From Stentor roeselii (Eukaryota > Ciliophora > Heterotrichea > Heterotrichida > Stentoridae), in the NCBI GenBank assembly GCA_006503475.1, contig RSEH01000167.1, positions 1-64,000 of the forward strand: a DNA stretch of 64,000 nucleotides, read 5' to 3'. The number at the start of each line of letters is the position of its first letter. Positions within the stretch are counted from its first letter, which is position 1. The notes under the pieces were generated by a model. It was given only the letters and a program-made list of their open reading frames with translations, was not told the DNA's origin and did no database searches. Positions 21,908 to 32,400 of the stretch are shown here, in pieces. The translations under genes and the position numbers were made by a program.

Positions 21908-23521
21908 TTATTTTAAGCTCTTAAACAACCTTTCAATCATCCCTGTTCTCTGTGGGGCGAGCTCTGGTTTCACTTCAGTCTTTAAAGTAGACTGAGAAGA
22001 GGCTGAAGAGGAAATGAAGAGATCTTCGTAGTCATCTTGGAACTCTTTAAGCCATCCTTGCATTTTGCATTCAATGTAAAAATGTTTTATCACGTTTTTG
22101 TCAATATCAGTCAAAACAGCTTCAACATCGACTTGTTTCGGGTCCTTTCTCAAAGCGTTGATTCCTTCAGTCGAGCAAGTTTTCAAGAACTTGAAAAATT
22201 CTTTCCTCACTTGGTTCATTTCTATTTTAAACATTGAGATCAGTTCATTTTCAATGGAAAAAACTACAAATTCAACAAAACATGCGATTTCATGAATAGA
22301 AGTTTGAATATCTTGACATAAAAGAGGAATAAAGTAATTCGAGTCAAGAAGAAGGTACTTGTCCCAAGGTTCTGACTTAATTCCATGTTTTTCTTTCATG
22401 TTTTCAGAACTGCTGATTTCATGAAGCGATTGAAAAATCTTCATCATTTTTCTACGTAAGGCTTGAAAGATCGGCAGTTGATAAGGAAATTCACTCGATA
22501 CAGGCCGAATGAAGTCAAAAATCAAAGAAGACGATTCTATTGTCTTGTGTTTCGAGGCAAAAGTCACCGTTTGAGACGCCATCGACATCAACTCTGACTG
22601 AAGGCCCGCCGTGAGTTTTCGATGATTGTCATCAGAGATATCCTCATCAAAAATCACAATTGAAGTCAACGACTTTCGCCCTGGCAAACATTTTGAATGC
22701 TCAAAAATAAGACTTCCTAGATTCTGTTCGATCTATTTAAAATTTACAAGAGTTTCAGCAGGAAACAAGCTTTTTTCCTTAAAAGCATGAAAAATGACGT
22801 CATCAAGAATAAACAAAACATCGAACCCTTGGTCACGTAAGGTGCAAGCATGGTTTAAAGCGACATAAGGCATCAGATATTGAGAAATTTCAGAAGTTTC
22901 AGTACTTGCAGAGTAAAAAATCACATTTTCCAGATGATTTTTCGATCTTAAAGGATTAGGACTTACGATAACGACTTTACTGTTCTCTCTTCGACTGAAA
23001 AGCTCTGCAGTTTGATAAGCGAGGCGCAATTTTCCTTTGTGGCTTTTGCCGTAAAATAAAATTGAATGGCCGAGGCTCAAAGGTTGGCAGATGTCGATTT
23101 GTTGGTAGCCAGTCATCAGCTGCTCTGAATTTTGAAGATGCTTGTAAGGCGGTCGGGCTTTGAGGAAGTCTTTGAAATGGGTTCCTTGGACGTCAGCTGT
23201 TAAAATATTTGAGTATATTGAAGGCTTTGAGGAATTCGCCACTTTAAGTTCGTAAGCTTCTGATAATTTCACTTCACCGTTGTAGCTCACGCTTTGGTCA
23301 CTCAGTATAGCGGCAAGTGAATAGTCTCGGTAAAGGGCGAACACCCAGGCCTTGTGGAGACCTGCTGAGATGATGTCGCCTCTTTTTAGTCCTTCGATTC
23401 CTTCTATTTCTAGAATGTTTGCTAAATTTTTAGTACTTTTTACTGTTCTGGCTGTTCCTATCTCTAATAATCTCTTTTCAGTTGTTGAAAACCTTCTGAA
23501 AAGATATGGAATCAAAGACAT
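21908..23521 (-). CDS. Divergent ATP synthase F1 alpha-like protein (one intron), probably catalytically inactive
   Basis: Exons are 22748-23521 and 21908-22732; together they code 532 aa. The start is the ATG at 23521 (MSLIPYLFRRFSTTEK), a plausible mitochondrial presequence. The core follows the F1 alpha subunit: a beta-barrel-like N-terminal part, QQIDICQPLSLGHSILFYGK near the P-loop, YLMPYVALNHACTLRDQG (alpha: YLAPYSGCSMGEYFRDNG) and DVLFILDDV (alpha: ALIIYDDL). The P-loop reads GKSHKGKL, lacking the Ser/Thr after GK, and the conserved alpha region SVSRVGSAAQ is not recognisable. It is thus likely a pseudoenzyme or structural paralogue, not the standard alpha subunit. The C-terminal 270 residues are highly diverged. 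The gene lies 15 bp from the divergent TBC1D31 start. Confidence 0.75.
22733..22747 (-). other. 15-nt intron, phase 0
   Basis: On the minus strand it reads GTAAATTTTAAATAG. Removing it joins LFPAETL to IEQNLGSLIF and connects the two halves of the alpha-like protein. It ends in an in-frame TAG. Confidence 0.88.
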
Positions 23522-23536
23522 TATATTTTGATATAA
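23522..23536. promoter_or_regulatory. 15-bp spacer between divergent start codons
   Basis: The whole distance between the ATG of the ATP synthase alpha-like gene (minus) and that of the TBC1D31 gene (plus) is 15 bp. Each side has a TATA-like run directly before its ATG (AAAATATAATG and GATATAAATG). Both promoters must overlap this spacer or lie inside the opposite gene. Confidence 0.7.
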
Positions 23537-26500
23537 ATGTCGCAAAAATCGATAACTCGTGATAAAACTTTTCAGAATCGGAAGGTTGTAGATGAGGATT
23601 TGAATTACAAGAAGAAAAATAGTAGACAGGCCTTGAATAAACCTTCCATTGAAACCAGTGCCCCAGTCCGAAACCCCTCAAAAAACCTAGAAAAACAAGA
23701 GATCACTTTCAAAAAGCGGGTTCCTCAAAGTCAAATCCAAAAAATGCTTCTTCAATTCGGTGAATTTCCAGAAAAGCATCGATTTATAATCTGGAAAACA
23801 TTACTTCAAATCCCTGAAAACAAGCAACTATTCGAACAACTTTTAAAAAAAGGTGAACATCCAAGCATAGAGTTCATAAAAACTAAGTTCCCCATAAAAG
23901 ACGCTCAGTTATTCGAAGACTTCCTGTCAGTGATGAGTGCGATTGGCTTCTGGTCTCCAGTGATAGTCGAGTCAGAGTTCATTCCCGCAGTAGTTTTTCC
24001 ATTCGTAAAGCTGAGCAGGGGCGACTTGTTAGGAGCTTTCGAATTATCAGTGAGTCTTATTTGGAACTGGCTGCATGACTGGTTCGAGAACTTCCCAAAT
24101 GCGCCAGTTCGTTATTTGTTGCGCGTTGAAGACTTGATCATCACGGAAGACCCTGGACTGATTAAGCATCTTCATTCACTGTCTCTTACTCCTTCGACGT
24201 ACTTGTGGCCAGTGCTTAAGTACTTGTTCACTCAAGTCACTACTCGTGAAGAAGTCTCTATTATCATCGATCATCTCTTGACATTTAATTCTAAGCCTCA
24301 GTTCTTGGAAGCGCTTTCAGCTGCTTATATTCTTTATTACTCGTCTACGTTGAAATCAATTAGAAATACTCAAGATATTCAAGGGTTTTTCATACAACAG
24401 AATCCTTTGATTGTTAAGAAGTTACTAGCCAAAGCTCAAAGTTTGCTCAGTAAAACTCAGAACTACCCTCATCGCCTTCCATTGCTGGACTCCTACCCCA
24501 CATTCTCAAACTATCCAGACTTCGCTTTAAGTCTCCAAATCTCAATCCGAGAAAAGCTAGTCCACGAAGACGAAGAAATCCATCTTCGTAAATCCTACCT
24601 AAAGTCAATAACCCAGAAGTTCGAAAAACTCGAGCAAGACGATTTCAAACATCGAAGGGAGCAAGAAGCCCTGATCCAATCCGAAGTAGACCGTCGAAAA
24701 CAACTAATCTCTGAAGAGCAACTAAAAATCGAAGAAAGAAAAAAGCTCGACGAAGACTCTCGAAAGCTCCGCCTGGCTCAGATCCAGCGAGTCGAAGACA
24801 CAGCGCAAAAATCAATGGCAAGCGCTGAGAACTTAAAAAGACTAAACGACCGAAGCCGTGAAGACGAGCAAAAAGCGCGAGGAAAATACGACTCTTACCT
24901 CGCAGCAGCTGACCAAGAAAACGAAAATTTGAGTCTTCTCGAGTTCAAAGCCGCTCAACGACTCTTGGAAATCATGCGAGTCCGAAACGCGGAAGAGTCA
25001 AAACGAAAACTTCGCCAACACAGCGAAAACTGGGACAGGGAACAGGATGAAAAGGAAAGAATCTTGAAAAAGAAATGGCTTGTTGAAAATGAACAGAGAC
25101 GTATTGACTTGGAGATGATCCGTGAAAATAAAGTGAAGGAAGCGGAGATGGTCAAAGAGTTTAATCATAAAAGGAGAATGGATACTCAACAACAGTTAAA
25201 AAATTTAGAACGAGAGTTGAAACTTGTGGAACTTGAAAAGGAAAAAAAGCTTAGGGTACTCGCTGAAGAAGAACTTATGAGAAATGAAGAGTATCTTCTT
25301 CAGTTAAGGGTCAGGCAGGAACTTGTCAGGGAACAGGACGAAAGACAGTTTCAGATCCTTCTTCAGCAGGAAAAAGAATACAGGAAATCGAAAAATGATG
25401 AACTTTTAATGAAAATTTCACAGGAACAGAAAAAACAAGCTGAAGAACTTCAAAGAGCTCGAGAGGAAAATGAAAGAATTGAAAGGGAACTTGAAAATCA
25501 AGCTATTGATGACAAGGCTAATGAAATGAGAAGAGAGATTGATTATTTGCAGCAGGAAAGGGAAAGGATGGTCCAGGAAACATTGGAAAAAATTGAGAGG
25601 GAAAGAAATGAAACTAGAAGAGTTGAAGAAGAAATTAACAGGAAAAGGAATGAGTTGAAGGAAAGGAATGCGCATCAGAAAATCGTCAGGGATCATGTCG
25701 ATGAAGCTATTCAGAAAGAAAGAGAATTGTTTTGGAAATTCAGGGATGAGGCTGAAAGGGAAAATCAGAAGATTGAAATGGAAAGAAAAGAAGCTTATGA
25801 TCGAAAAATGAACCTTATTATTAGGCAAAGGGAAGAAACTCTAGCGGAATTGTCGAGACCTACTCAAAAAGTTGCGAGTAGCTTGAAGGATCGTATTCAG
25901 GAAATAAGAGGGTATAGTGATGAGGAAAGTGAACAGAGAGATTATGATGATCGGTCTGGTAGCTTTGAAGGACAGGCTGATGATTTCCACATGGCAAATT
26001 ACGAACAAAACTACCAATCCAAAGGTAAATACTCCGACAAAAGCCTAGAAGTAAAAGACACATTCCACCGTTTCGCCTCTCCGAAATCCCACGAAGCTCC
26101 ACCCCAAGCCCGTTTCACAACCAAAAACTACGAACCTGAAAATCCCAGAAACCTTTTCACAAGTCTCAAAAACTCGGAACCCGAATTCAAACTAAATCAA
26201 TTCTCCAAACCCTACGAATCAGAAGACGAGGCAAGTCATTCATCAATAAAAAAAAAACCCGAAGACCTTCGTTTTCCAAAAGCCTTTGAATCCGGTGACC
26301 ACCACGAAGAGTCTCTAAGTTCATCAGGAAAACACGCATTTAATTCAGAAGAATACTCAAAACCATCAGAATTCTTAAAAGTTGATCAACACTCAAAACT
26401 CTTTCTAGTCGAACCAAAAACAACGAAACTCGAATCACTAGAAAATTCAGAATCTTTCAGAAATTCAAGAAAAACTCGACCTTTCGATTATTTAGGTCAA

Positions 26501-27208
26501 AACGAGCAGAACTTCGACTACAGGACAAAAAAAATCGTTTCTTCGAATGAATCTCCTGAAAAACAAGCTTCTTCATATCAAGTAAGCGACCCTTCAGAAG
26601 ACGATTCAAACAATTCTCAAGATTCTCACGATTCACACGATCGAAACTTAAAACTAAATGAAAAATCAGAAGTCGTAGAAGAAACATCTAAAAGTCAGGA
26701 ATTATTCGACATGCAAAAGATATCCGAGTTCACAAAAGACATGAAAACGAAAAAAGAGGCAGTTTTCAGCATTAAGCCTTCAAACAACTTCATGGAAAGT
26801 ATGAAGAAAATCGAGGAAGAGCCTTCATACAGTAAAGAAAGTGAATCCAGTGGTCACTTTCGCCCTGACCGGCGACGATGGGAAGAAAACTCTTACTCGA
26901 AGTGCTCTTCAAACAGCTGCGAGTCCTCCGAGCTGAGTTACCATCGACTGGAGATCCCGAAGGAGAACAAGTTTTTCATCAGCAAGACTCAAAAGCCCGA
27001 CGTGGAATATTCAGAGAACTGGGACCATTCTGATAGTTTTTCGAGTTGTCACTCGCATGAGTGCTCTTCTTGTGTGTACTCAAGTTCTGAATGCTCCTGC
27101 GACTACTCCAGCAAAGAAAGTTCTCAACGATATCGACCCCCTGGGTATCAATACACTTCAAGTGACTACAGTGATGAGTCATTTGTAAGAAGAAGTAGCA
27201 AGACTTAG
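23537..27208 (+). CDS. TBC1D31: TBC1D31-like protein (TBC domain plus long coiled coil, no WD40)
   Basis: 1,223 aa. Residues about 55-290 match the TBC region of human TBC1D31/WDR67, with phrases such as HRFIIWKTLLQIPENK, PAVVFPFVKL and WLHDWFENFPNAP. A Glu/Arg-rich coiled coil follows (about 365-800), as in that protein. The C-terminal 400 residues are Ser/Lys/Glu-rich and disordered, ending in a Ser/Cys-rich tail (HSHECSSCVYSSSECSCDYS). The animal protein has N-terminal WD40 repeats that are absent here. Family knowledge: TBC1D31 is a centriolar-satellite/centrosomal protein linked to ciliogenesis. A role near basal bodies is a reasonable inference. Confidence 0.85.
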   Translation: MSQKSITRDKTFQNRKVVDEDLNYKKKNSRQALNKPSIETSAPVRNPSKNLEKQEITFKKRVPQSQIQKMLLQFGEFPEKHRFIIWKTLLQIPENKQLFEQLLKKGEHPSIEFIKTKFPIKDAQLFEDFLSVMSAIGFWSPVIVESEFIPAVVFPFVKLSRGDLLGAFELSVSLIWNWLHDWFENFPNAPVRYLLRVEDLIITEDPGLIKHLHSLSLTPSTYLWPVLKYLFTQVTTREEVSIIIDHLLTFNSKPQFLEALSAAYILYYSSTLKSIRNTQDIQGFFIQQNPLIVKKLLAKAQSLLSKTQNYPHRLPLLDSYPTFSNYPDFALSLQISIREKLVHEDEEIHLRKSYLKSITQKFEKLEQDDFKHRREQEALIQSEVDRRKQLISEEQLKIEERKKLDEDSRKLRLAQIQRVEDTAQKSMASAENLKRLNDRSREDEQKARGKYDSYLAAADQENENLSLLEFKAAQRLLEIMRVRNAEESKRKLRQHSENWDREQDEKERILKKKWLVENEQRRIDLEMIRENKVKEAEMVKEFNHKRRMDTQQQLKNLERELKLVELEKEKKLRVLAEEELMRNEEYLLQLRVRQELVREQDERQFQILLQQEKEYRKSKNDELLMKISQEQKKQAEELQRAREENERIERELENQAIDDKANEMRREIDYLQQERERMVQETLEKIERERNETRRVEEEINRKRNELKERNAHQKIVRDHVDEAIQKERELFWKFRDEAERENQKIEMERKEAYDRKMNLIIRQREETLAELSRPTQKVASSLKDRIQEIRGYSDEESEQRDYDDRSGSFEGQADDFHMANYEQNYQSKGKYSDKSLEVKDTFHRFASPKSHEAPPQARFTTKNYEPENPRNLFTSLKNSEPEFKLNQFSKPYESEDEASHSSIKKKPEDLRFPKAFESGDHHEESLSSSGKHAFNSEEYSKPSEFLKVDQHSKLFLVEPKTTKLESLENSESFRNSRKTRPFDYLGQNEQNFDYRTKKIVSSNESPEKQASSYQVSDPSEDDSNNSQDSHDSHDRNLKLNEKSEVVEETSKSQELFDMQKISEFTKDMKTKKEAVFSIKPSNNFMESMKKIEEEPSYSKESESSGHFRPDRRRWEENSYSKCSSNSCESSELSYHRLEIPKENKFFISKTQKPDVEYSENWDHSDSFSSCHSHECSSCVYSSSECSCDYSSKESSQRYRPPGYQYTSSDYSDESFVRRSSKT

Positions 27209-27241
27209 ATTTATTATCGAAATTTAGTTATGCATTCCTTA

Positions 27242-28390
27242 TTAAACTCCGAAGGCCTTTTGTACTTCTTCAGTCATCGCCTTTAAAGTCAACCCACTTG
27301 AACGGTTCGATCGAATCACTTTTCCTGAATTTGTGGAAATCACTGAAAGCCACTGAGGAAATAACTGCACTATATACAGCACATCTTTTTCTACATTTTC
27401 TTCAAATCCAGATGCGATCATCTTCCGACATAAATTGACGAAAAAGATGCTCGGGGTCTTCAGTGATGTGAATAAAGTCTTGAAAGTTTCACACATCTTG
27501 CAAATTTTTTCATATTTTTTTCGGTCGACTTGGACTACCTCGACTTTTTCCTGTTCTTTTAATGAAACTTGTATTGGTTTTTCCATTTCTTGAAAAACTG
27601 CCTCGATACTTGCATTCCTTGCGATTACTTCAGAATTATGAATTGACTTTACTTTTTCTTCAGTGTTTAAAGATGCTGGAGGAATTGGAAGGACTGAGTT
27701 CAAGTCGAAGTCAGGGTGCCAGGCGCTTGCAGGGGCGTCAAGCGACTGACTGACACAAAAAGACTCATGAGCCTTTTGAGTTAAACTCATGAGTTTTCGG
27801 TGAAGTTTTTCCTTTCGTCGTAACATGGTGTCAGGTGTGAGTTCTTCTTGATTGTAAGTAAGGACCACTACTTCTTTCAAAGACTTTTCAGGCCATTCCA
27901 GCTGATACGCTTGAAATAAAGATAATATCTGGGAAAGTAAGTCAAAACAAAAGGGTTGCTTGTACTTTTCAGTCATAAACTCAGAGAGAAATCCTACTTT
28001 TGACACTTTCTGCATCATTTGACAGTAGTTCAGCGATTTATCCAACACGTCCAAGAAGGTTATAAGCTTTTTGTAGATGTAGGGCAAGGGGAAACCTCGC
28101 AGCGGGTCTATCAAGTCAGCGTATTTTTCTTTCGCGGGAACTGAAGAGAGGATATCGTCTATTGAACTGAAAGACTTCTGAGGGGAAAGTGAGTTGATCA
28201 CGTGACTTGCACTTGAGGAAAGACTTGGAATGCTTGAAATCGGAGTCAGTAATGAAGTCAGGGTTGAGGCTTCTGGACTTAGATCTTGCTTCATTGTTTT
28301 TTTGCAGAGGTCTTCGCTTTCTTCTGTACGGCCTCGCTTTTGAGTTAGTTTGACTAAGGGAAAGTGAGCGTAGAGGGAAGACTGGTTCAT
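27242..28390 (-). CDS. CDT1: DNA replication licensing factor CDT1
   Basis: 382 aa. The N-terminus is disordered. A conserved block begins near residue 95 with GFPLPYIYKKL and continues through the geminin-binding-type domain to WHPDFDLNSVLPIPPASL (about 222). The C-terminal 100 residues match the CDT1 winged helix (FPQWLSVISTNSGKVIRSNR, compare LPDWLSLHRIRTDTYVKL). CDT1 loads MCM helicase with ORC and CDC6 in G1. It is shorter than the 546-aa human protein, mainly in the N-terminal and linker regions. It starts at an ATG preceded by ACTAAAT and is convergent with TBC1D31, with 33 bp between stops. Confidence 0.82.
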   Translation of the reverse strand: MNQSSLYAHFPLVKLTQKRGRTEESEDLCKKTMKQDLSPEASTLTSLLTPISSIPSLSSSASHVINSLSPQKSFSSIDDILSSVPAKEKYADLIDPLRGFPLPYIYKKLITFLDVLDKSLNYCQMMQKVSKVGFLSEFMTEKYKQPFCFDLLSQILSLFQAYQLEWPEKSLKEVVVLTYNQEELTPDTMLRRKEKLHRKLMSLTQKAHESFCVSQSLDAPASAWHPDFDLNSVLPIPPASLNTEEKVKSIHNSEVIARNASIEAVFQEMEKPIQVSLKEQEKVEVVQVDRKKYEKICKMCETFKTLFTSLKTPSIFFVNLCRKMIASGFEENVEKDVLYIVQLFPQWLSVISTNSGKVIRSNRSSGLTLKAMTEEVQKAFGV

Positions 28391-28476
28391 ATTTAGTCTA
28401 TTTGATTAGCTTTCGATGCCTTACGGGCTGGTTTTGGATTTTAGCAGATGGTAATGGATGAGATCTGTGGGTATAA

Positions 28477-29040
28477 ATGGGATTGTTCAATTGGTACCAG
28501 ACATTACTCGTCACCAGGCCAGTAATCACGAAAGCAACCACAGGTTTCTGCATCGGTTTCTCCAGTGATTTCGTAAGTCAATACATCGAGTGCAGTCTAG
28601 AAAATTACAACTTCCGATCACGGTTCATCTTTCAAAGATCACTAAACATGGGTCTATTCACTTTCTCAATAAGTCCAGCATTTCACTACTGGTTCAAATT
28701 TCTAGCCCATCGTTTTCCAGGAACAACTTGGAAGCCATTCTTGAAAAAATTCCTTCTCGACCGCCTCCTGGTCCCTCCTCCCTTAGTTCTCAGTTTTTTC
28801 GTGTCACAAACACTGATGAACGGTGGTTCGCTGAAAGACTTGGAGAACAGAGTGAACGGTCATTACTTAAACGCATTGAAAATGAACTTAATGGTGTGGC
28901 CTGCTGCGATGCTTATCAACTTCAGGTTCGTGCCTCTTCATTTTCAAGTCCTTTACTCGAACTTCATCGGGTTTAACTGGACGATTTACTTGTCTTGGGC
29001 CATTCACAAGCACAAAATAGTTTATGATGAAAATATCTGA
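28477..29040 (+). CDS. Mpv17/PMP22-family membrane protein
   Basis: 187 aa with about four hydrophobic helices. The start WYQTLLVTRPVITKATTGF and the C-terminal signature WPAAMLINFRFVPLHFQVLY...WTIYLSW are diagnostic for the Mpv17/PMP22 family of the inner mitochondrial or peroxisomal membrane. Length fits the family (human MPV17 is 176 aa). It stops at TGA, six bases before the ATG of the BLOC1S1 gene in the same frame. The ATG sits in GTATAAATGG. Exact transport function is not settled for this family. Confidence 0.88.
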   Translation: MGLFNWYQTLLVTRPVITKATTGFCIGFSSDFVSQYIECSLENYNFRSRFIFQRSLNMGLFTFSISPAFHYWFKFLAHRFPGTTWKPFLKKFLLDRLLVPPPLVLSFFVSQTLMNGGSLKDLENRVNGHYLNALKMNLMVWPAAMLINFRFVPLHFQVLYSNFIGFNWTIYLSWAIHKHKIVYDENI

Positions 29041-29046
29041 ATAAAT

Positions 29047-29403
29047 ATGTTTAAAGAGATCATCGACGAATATGCTGATCGAAGACTTGAGCTTAAACTT
29101 CGGATAAATGACTCGAAATGTAAACTTGCTGTTAGTTCTGCTGAGTTAAATGAGAATATATCCAATAGTCTCAATGGACAGGTCCTTGTTTTACATGAAA
29201 ATCAGAAAAAAATTGACTTACAGTGCAAGGTTCTTAGGAATGAAGCTGAAAAACTTGCTCTGCATAATCAGAACTGGCTGAAGATGTATAGTAAACTTAA
29301 TCACTCGTTGAAACAAGTTGGAGATCTTAATAATTGGGCTTTTATGCTTGAGAAGGAAATGGCTGAGGTCTCGGCTGCCATTACAAAGTTGGTAAGTAAG
29401 TAA
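29047..29403 (+). CDS. BLOC1S1: BLOC-1 subunit 1 (GCN5L1-like)
   Basis: 118 aa, close to the usual size (human about 125). It is helical throughout. The C-terminal block LKQVGDLNNWAFMLEKEM resembles the BLOC1S1 block LKEIGDVENWARSIELDM. BLOC1S1 belongs to BLOC-1 and BORC, which act in endolysosome biogenesis and positioning. Its start is only 6 bp after the upstream TGA and in the same frame, so the two genes may share a transcript, or its promoter lies inside the upstream gene. Confidence 0.82.
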   Translation: MFKEIIDEYADRRLELKLRINDSKCKLAVSSAELNENISNSLNGQVLVLHENQKKIDLQCKVLRNEAEKLALHNQNWLKMYSKLNHSLKQVGDLNNWAFMLEKEMAEVSAAITKLVSK

Positions 29404-29466
29404 TGAGGGTTATTTTTTGGGATTTGAAAAGGCTTTTTGGGATTTTGGATTTTTTTTATAGTATTA

Positions 29467-32400
29467 TTATAGGTTCATCTCGGTTTTAATTCTTTTCAGC
29501 TCTGATTCAAGGATTTTCCAAGCCACCATGCTGTAGTAAACTTCTTTGATTGTGAAGTGATTTTCAACTTCGTTCATCCATTCGATGAACCCAGAGCCAT
29601 TCAAAGTTTTAAATTTTTTCCCATTCTCTCCAATAAAATTAGCAACATTCTCCAAAATTTGCCTGCTATTCCTAATATCCTGCAAGAAGGCATCTTTATC
29701 TAAATCCTCAGATTTAGGACAAAATCTCTGAACATCATCAATTTTCAAGAGATTAAAACTGATACATTTGCTAGAAATTTCATGCAAGGCATAATTTTCC
29801 TTATTTTCAAACTCTTTCATCAACGACCCAACATAAAGTTTTTTGTTATTCTCAGTCTTTCCCTCATCATCAGAGAATTCAAGACTTTCCGGTGAGACCC
29901 ACCTCAAAATGACGAAAAATTCAAAGTTACCAACAGGCCGATCAAATGCAAAAGCATTGCAAATGACGATAAGTCCAGCTTCGACCATCTGTTGATACTC
30001 TTCATAAGCGTCAACAATCAATTCAAGGACCAATTCAAGTTCAATGAGTCCAGTTGGGTTAACTCCTTTCAAGTCACTTTCAACATGATTCTGAACTTCA
30101 TTATTAATGAAGCTGACCCTGTGACTTCCAACGATCCACTCAAGTTTTTCTTTAACACACTCAACTCCTCTCAACGCGGGGAACATCTGCTTGTCAGCGA
30201 TTTCATCAAAGGCGATCATGACTCCTACTTTCGAGTTGATCATGGCTGAAAGTGCGCTAAGATAAAACATAAAGCTAAACTTCGAATACGACTTCAACTG
30301 GGCTTTCCCTCCACATCCTAAAAACTTTAAAAAAACGGAAACTCTTCTGAAACTTGTATAAGCGAAAAGAGAAGAAACGAACTCCACAAAGCGTTTTTCA
30401 CAAACTGCTTTCAAGCCGTACTTCTGGTAAAAGTCGTCGTAGACCTGTTCTACAAGGTTTTCAATTAAATCGCCATTTCTCAGCTTGTTGAGGCAGTTCA
30501 TGTAAGTTGTGTGAATCATCTTGTTGACGATTTTTCTGCTGAGTGAACATAAAGAAATGATGCTTTCTTTTGACTTTACCATGAATTTCGACATTAAGGA
30601 GTAAACTGGGTGTTGCTTCTTGTGTGTACCTGGACGAGTGAATGAAAATTGCATGATTCTGGTGACTTCTCTGACTTTCTTTCGGAAAAGTTCAGTTCGA
30701 ATGGAGGTTGAATGAGTGAAGGTCTTGTTTTCAGGTTCTTCAGCGATTTCTGATTTAGTTTCTGAATGGACTTCGAATTCTTTCTCTTCCACTCCAAGCA
30801 ACTCGCCTTCTTTGAACCCTTCTTTTTTGCCTTTTTCGAAACCTGTTGAAAAACCGGCTTTCCATGAGTAAACGTCACAGCCTGGAGGGATTAAATTGAT
30901 TTCAATATTCTGGGAATTGTCGTCTAAGTCTCTTCCAATCTCGCTTAACTGCAAGACTGAGTCTCTTGGGGAAATTTCCTGAGATAAAAAAGCTGTTGGG
31001 GATAAAAACTGAGTTTCTCGAGGAGTTGAAAGATTTGGAGTCACGTTTGAACTGTTTTTCAATAAAGCTTTTCCTAGATTAAGTCGGAAATTTTCGGTTT
31101 GGAAGTTAAAAGAATTCATTTTTGAGTTAAATGTTAACTCACTTAAAGCTTCTTTTTTCTCGAGAAGTTGTTGCTTTAAGTTATCTACGAGGATTTGAAG
31201 TTCGGCTTCTTTTTTACTTGGCTTTGATTCGGTTTTTTTTAAGATTTTTGTTTTTTTTTTAGGTTTTTTTGATTTTGTAGGAATTTCGAGTTTTTTTGGT
31301 TCGTATTCAGAGTATTCTGACTTTTTCTCTGATTTGAAGAAATCGTCAGGGCTGATGTCGATTGAGTCTCCTTTAAGAGACTGGAGAGAAAGGACAGGTT
31401 TAGATTGGATGATGTTTTCAGTGAAAACAACTTGAATCATGAAAAATTCCGAACTTGGACAAGTCAAAGTTTCTTTTTCAGCGACTTGGATAAAAGTTTC
31501 TTGAGTTTCAGGAAGTTCTTGAAACTTTTCATCAAATGGCGGATTTTCCAAGTTTAATTCCAGATGAATTTCACTTTCTTCATGTTTTTTAACATTTTCT
31601 TCGAATTTAGATTCGAATTCTTCCAGAAGTTTATCAGTGTCGATTTCCTCAGCGGTTTCAATGATGACTTCCGCTTGAGTTTCAGCTTTGACTAGATGAG
31701 CTTCGTATTCCATGATTTCTTGATTGATGATCGAATTGGCGTCAAATTGAAGAGCTTTTTCAGGACTTTCAAGAAGACTTCTCGAGTTGGAAACAGTTAA
31801 ATTTTGCTTATTAGAGAAACTGTCTCTTAATTTGACGAGAAGGTTGATATGTTTATTTTTCCAGATCTTTTCTTCATCATTATACTTTCTTACGAATTCA
31901 TTATACCTGAATTTAAGTTTATTGAACTCGCTCATCATTTTTTCCTTTTCTTTCTGACCTACTTCCAAGACCTTTTTAAGTAAAAAGTTCTTTTCAGCGA
32001 TTTCTTTCATTCCTCTTCTGACCCTTTCCTTGAGTCCTTCGACTTCTTTAAACTGTTTCATTTTAATCCTTTCAATATCCTTATTCAACTCTTCGATTTT
32101 CCTTTTATAAACTTCAGGCATGTAGTTAAACAATATCTGCAGTAGTTCTCCACGTTCGATGCACTGCACAGCGACTTGTCTAATGATTTCTTTCGAACAG
32201 GCTTCATAAATCAGCATCAAAGTATCAATGTCGCTTTCTTGGTGCACTTCCAGCATCGATGAAAACCAAGTGCAAAGCTCTTTGATGTCCTGTCGACCTG
32301 TCGGGTTCCCCATCAGGATTTTGTCAATATTATCTGAAGTTTCTCCGTCGTTGAACTTCTTGATAGTCAAAAAAGCCGAGTCTAGACAGTTTTCTCGCTT

